This document shows, piece by piece, positions 52,444 through 53,495 of a DNA stretch of 53,495 nucleotides. Position numbers and translations under genes: made by a program. This stretch comes from a bacterium (GTDB lineage Bacteria > Cyanobacteriota > Vampirovibrionia > Gastranaerophilales > Gastranaerophilaceae), in the NCBI GenBank assembly GCA_017652265.1, contig JAGCBH010000013.1, positions 1 through 53,495 of the forward strand. The letters are read 5' to 3'. Positions within the stretch are counted from its first letter, which is position 1; each line of letters starts with the position of its first letter. A model generated the notes under the pieces. It searched no databases. It worked only from the letters and a program-made list of their open reading frames with translations, and was not told the origin of the DNA.

Positions 52444-53172
52444 ATGAAGAAGATTTTAGTGCTTTTTATAATGATGTTTTCTTTTGTGCTGGCAGGGTTT
52501 GCATCAACGTTGTCATTTGAATTTGACGGCAGCGGGTTTATATCTGACGGCGCCTCTGTTATAACCCAGAAAGATGCCGAAGAAATGGCTTTTTATCTGG
52601 ATTATGTAAACAAAAAGAAAAATTATACCGTTCTTGTAATCACCATTGATTCACTTGAAGGGCTGCCTGCAAGCAAAGTTGCCGGTACGATTGCAAAACA
52701 TTCAAATATAGAAGATAAAGACAATTTAATGGTCTTTCTGGTAGCTCCTAAAGAGGCAAAAATCGGTATAGAGCTTGGCGAAAATATGAAAAAAGCTTTG
52801 CCGTATGAAAAGCTGAGCGAAATTATTAACGAAAAAGTCGCACCGTCATTCCAGTCCGAAAACTACTCAGAGGCTCTAAAATCAGGTATTTATTCAATTT
52901 TATACACACTGACACCATCAGTTGAAACTTTAAATACCGCTCTTATTCATCACAGACCAAATGTTAATACAACTTCGGCAAGAATACTGCCATCTGGCCT
53001 GCTTTCAACAATTTTGATATTTATTACTGGTATATTAGCACTTTATTACCTGGCAATAATTTCAGCAAAAAGAGCAAAAGTGGCTGCACTAAGGTACAGA
53101 AGGTGCGGATTTGGCAGGCTTTTTGGCAAAAGTCAACTTTTATTTGAACAAGAATTTCTGGAGAAAAAATGA
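52444..53172 (+). CDS. TPM-domain (YgcG-like) exported membrane-anchored protein
   Basis: 242 residues. Signal peptide 1-20 (MKKILVLFIMMFSFVLAGFA). Residues about 30-160 fit the TPM domain: FISDGASVITQKDAEEM, VLVITIDSLEG, NLMVFLVAPKEAKIGIELG, and APSFQSENYSEALKSG. One membrane helix lies near 186-205, with a basic cytoplasmic tail. TPM proteins include plant photosystem II repair factors and many bacterial envelope proteins; enzymatic activity is uncertain. It overlaps the next gene as ATGA. Confidence 0.85.
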   Translation: MKKILVLFIMMFSFVLAGFASTLSFEFDGSGFISDGASVITQKDAEEMAFYLDYVNKKKNYTVLVITIDSLEGLPASKVAGTIAKHSNIEDKDNLMVFLVAPKEAKIGIELGENMKKALPYEKLSEIINEKVAPSFQSENYSEALKSGIYSILYTLTPSVETLNTALIHHRPNVNTTSARILPSGLLSTILIFITGILALYYLAIISAKRAKVAALRYRRCGFGRLFGKSQLLFEQEFLEKK

Positions 53173-53400
53173 AAAAATTAAAAGAATTTGTAAAAGAATT
53201 AAAAGAATGCATGAATTCAAGACTAATATCCGTCTATGTTTTCGGAGCCAAAGCAAACTCAGGCGATTCGGATATGCACAAACATGTGGATACGCTCCTT
53301 ATTATTGAAGATTTCAAAAATGAGGACTGGCCTCTTTTATACAATATTCTGAACAGATGGAAAAAGCTTGGCAATCCTTGCCCGATAATTATGACCTTTC
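53169..53400 (+). CDS. Nucleotidyltransferase-like gene, cut by a foreign junction
   Basis: About 77 genuine residues. ISVYVFGAKANSGDSDMHKHVDTLLI resembles the GS-x-A-x-G-x-x-x-x-S-D-x-D core of small nucleotidyltransferases, but the catalytic GS is GA and the acidic pair is blurred, so it may be inactive. Its ATG overlaps the TPM stop. Beyond about 53400 the frame stays open to the edge but becomes Arg/Gly-rich, being read out of frame through unrelated DNA; that part should be ignored. Confidence 0.55.
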
Positions 53401-53495
53401 AATCCCGACGTGGCGCGCCAGGGCATCGTGGACCCCTGGCCCGAGGACGTCAACGACGAAGCGGCCAGACGCGACTGGGGCTACAAGCCCACGCA
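53401..53495 (+). other. Foreign G+C-rich tail, fragment of L-threonine 3-dehydrogenase-like gene (chimeric junction)
   Basis: The last 95 bases are about two thirds G+C against roughly one third elsewhere. In the frame starting at 53401 they encode NPDVARQGIVDPWPEDVNDE, then AARRDWGYKPT. This fits the C-terminal PD-x-R-Q-x-I-x-x-x-WP-x-x-x-(D/N)D-x-A-A-R-x-DWG(W/Y)-K pattern of short-chain epimerase-like L-threonine dehydrogenases. Most likely a misassembly or index-hop chimera with another organism; the family call is from memory of the motif. Confidence 0.75.

Overview
The window looks like about 53.4 kb of one low-G+C, Gram-negative-type (diderm) bacterial chromosome, most likely a gut Gastranaerophilales (Vampirovibrionia/'Melainabacteria'). 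The reasons are AT-rich coding sequence with the standard code, a giant autotransporter with an outer-membrane barrel, a DciA-type helicase loader, and several lineage-type proteins of unknown function whose N-termini carry a short FK/FG-containing leader. The taxonomic call is inference. The last ~95 bases are G+C-rich, encode part of an unrelated enzyme, and look like an assembly chimera.

Layout. 1-11.3 kb is mostly housekeeping: a truncated membrane-anchored class A beta-lactamase-like hydrolase, yihY/nrnA, dciA, a small membrane protein, metK, zupT, gatA, clpB and two small zinc-ribbon proteins. 11.4-18.8 kb has ftsH facing a minus-strand cluster pth-secA-ychF-kinase-like protein. secA carries two in-frame stop codons and ftsH has lost its Walker B glutamate. 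18.8-24.6 kb has an HTH regulator with a palindromic operator, an AbrB/MazE-like small protein missed by size cutoffs, an operon PilZ - PLP decarboxylase-like - HTH/zinc ribbon, and the operon folE2-rpiB-rsfS. 24.6-27.6 kb is ldh-like, DUF4127 and mntP. 27.6-28.0 kb is a 465-base gap holding a strongly base-paired element. 28.0-31.4 kb is the operon gmk-coaBC-nif3-GT8.

31.4-48.9 kb is the surface/accessory region: a 533-residue protein with HTH and NUMOD3-like modules, an 832-residue RTX (calcium-binding nonapeptide) protein, and a 4307-residue autotransporter whose barrel is followed by an unusual 118-residue lysine-rich tail. A terminator and tRNA-Ser(UGA) follow, then two small lineage-type proteins. 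49.9-53.4 kb has DUF486, proC, rpmH-rnpA with an unknown gene in the usual yidD position, a TPM-domain protein and a truncated nucleotidyltransferase-like gene.

Regulation. Several promoters carry an extended -10 (TGn-TARAAT or TGn-TATAAT). In at least six genes the -10 lies only 6-9 bases before the ATG, so leaderless mRNAs appear common. Strong hairpin terminators follow the gene at 3430 and follow metK, clpB, the gene at 24043, the autotransporter and the rnpA operon.
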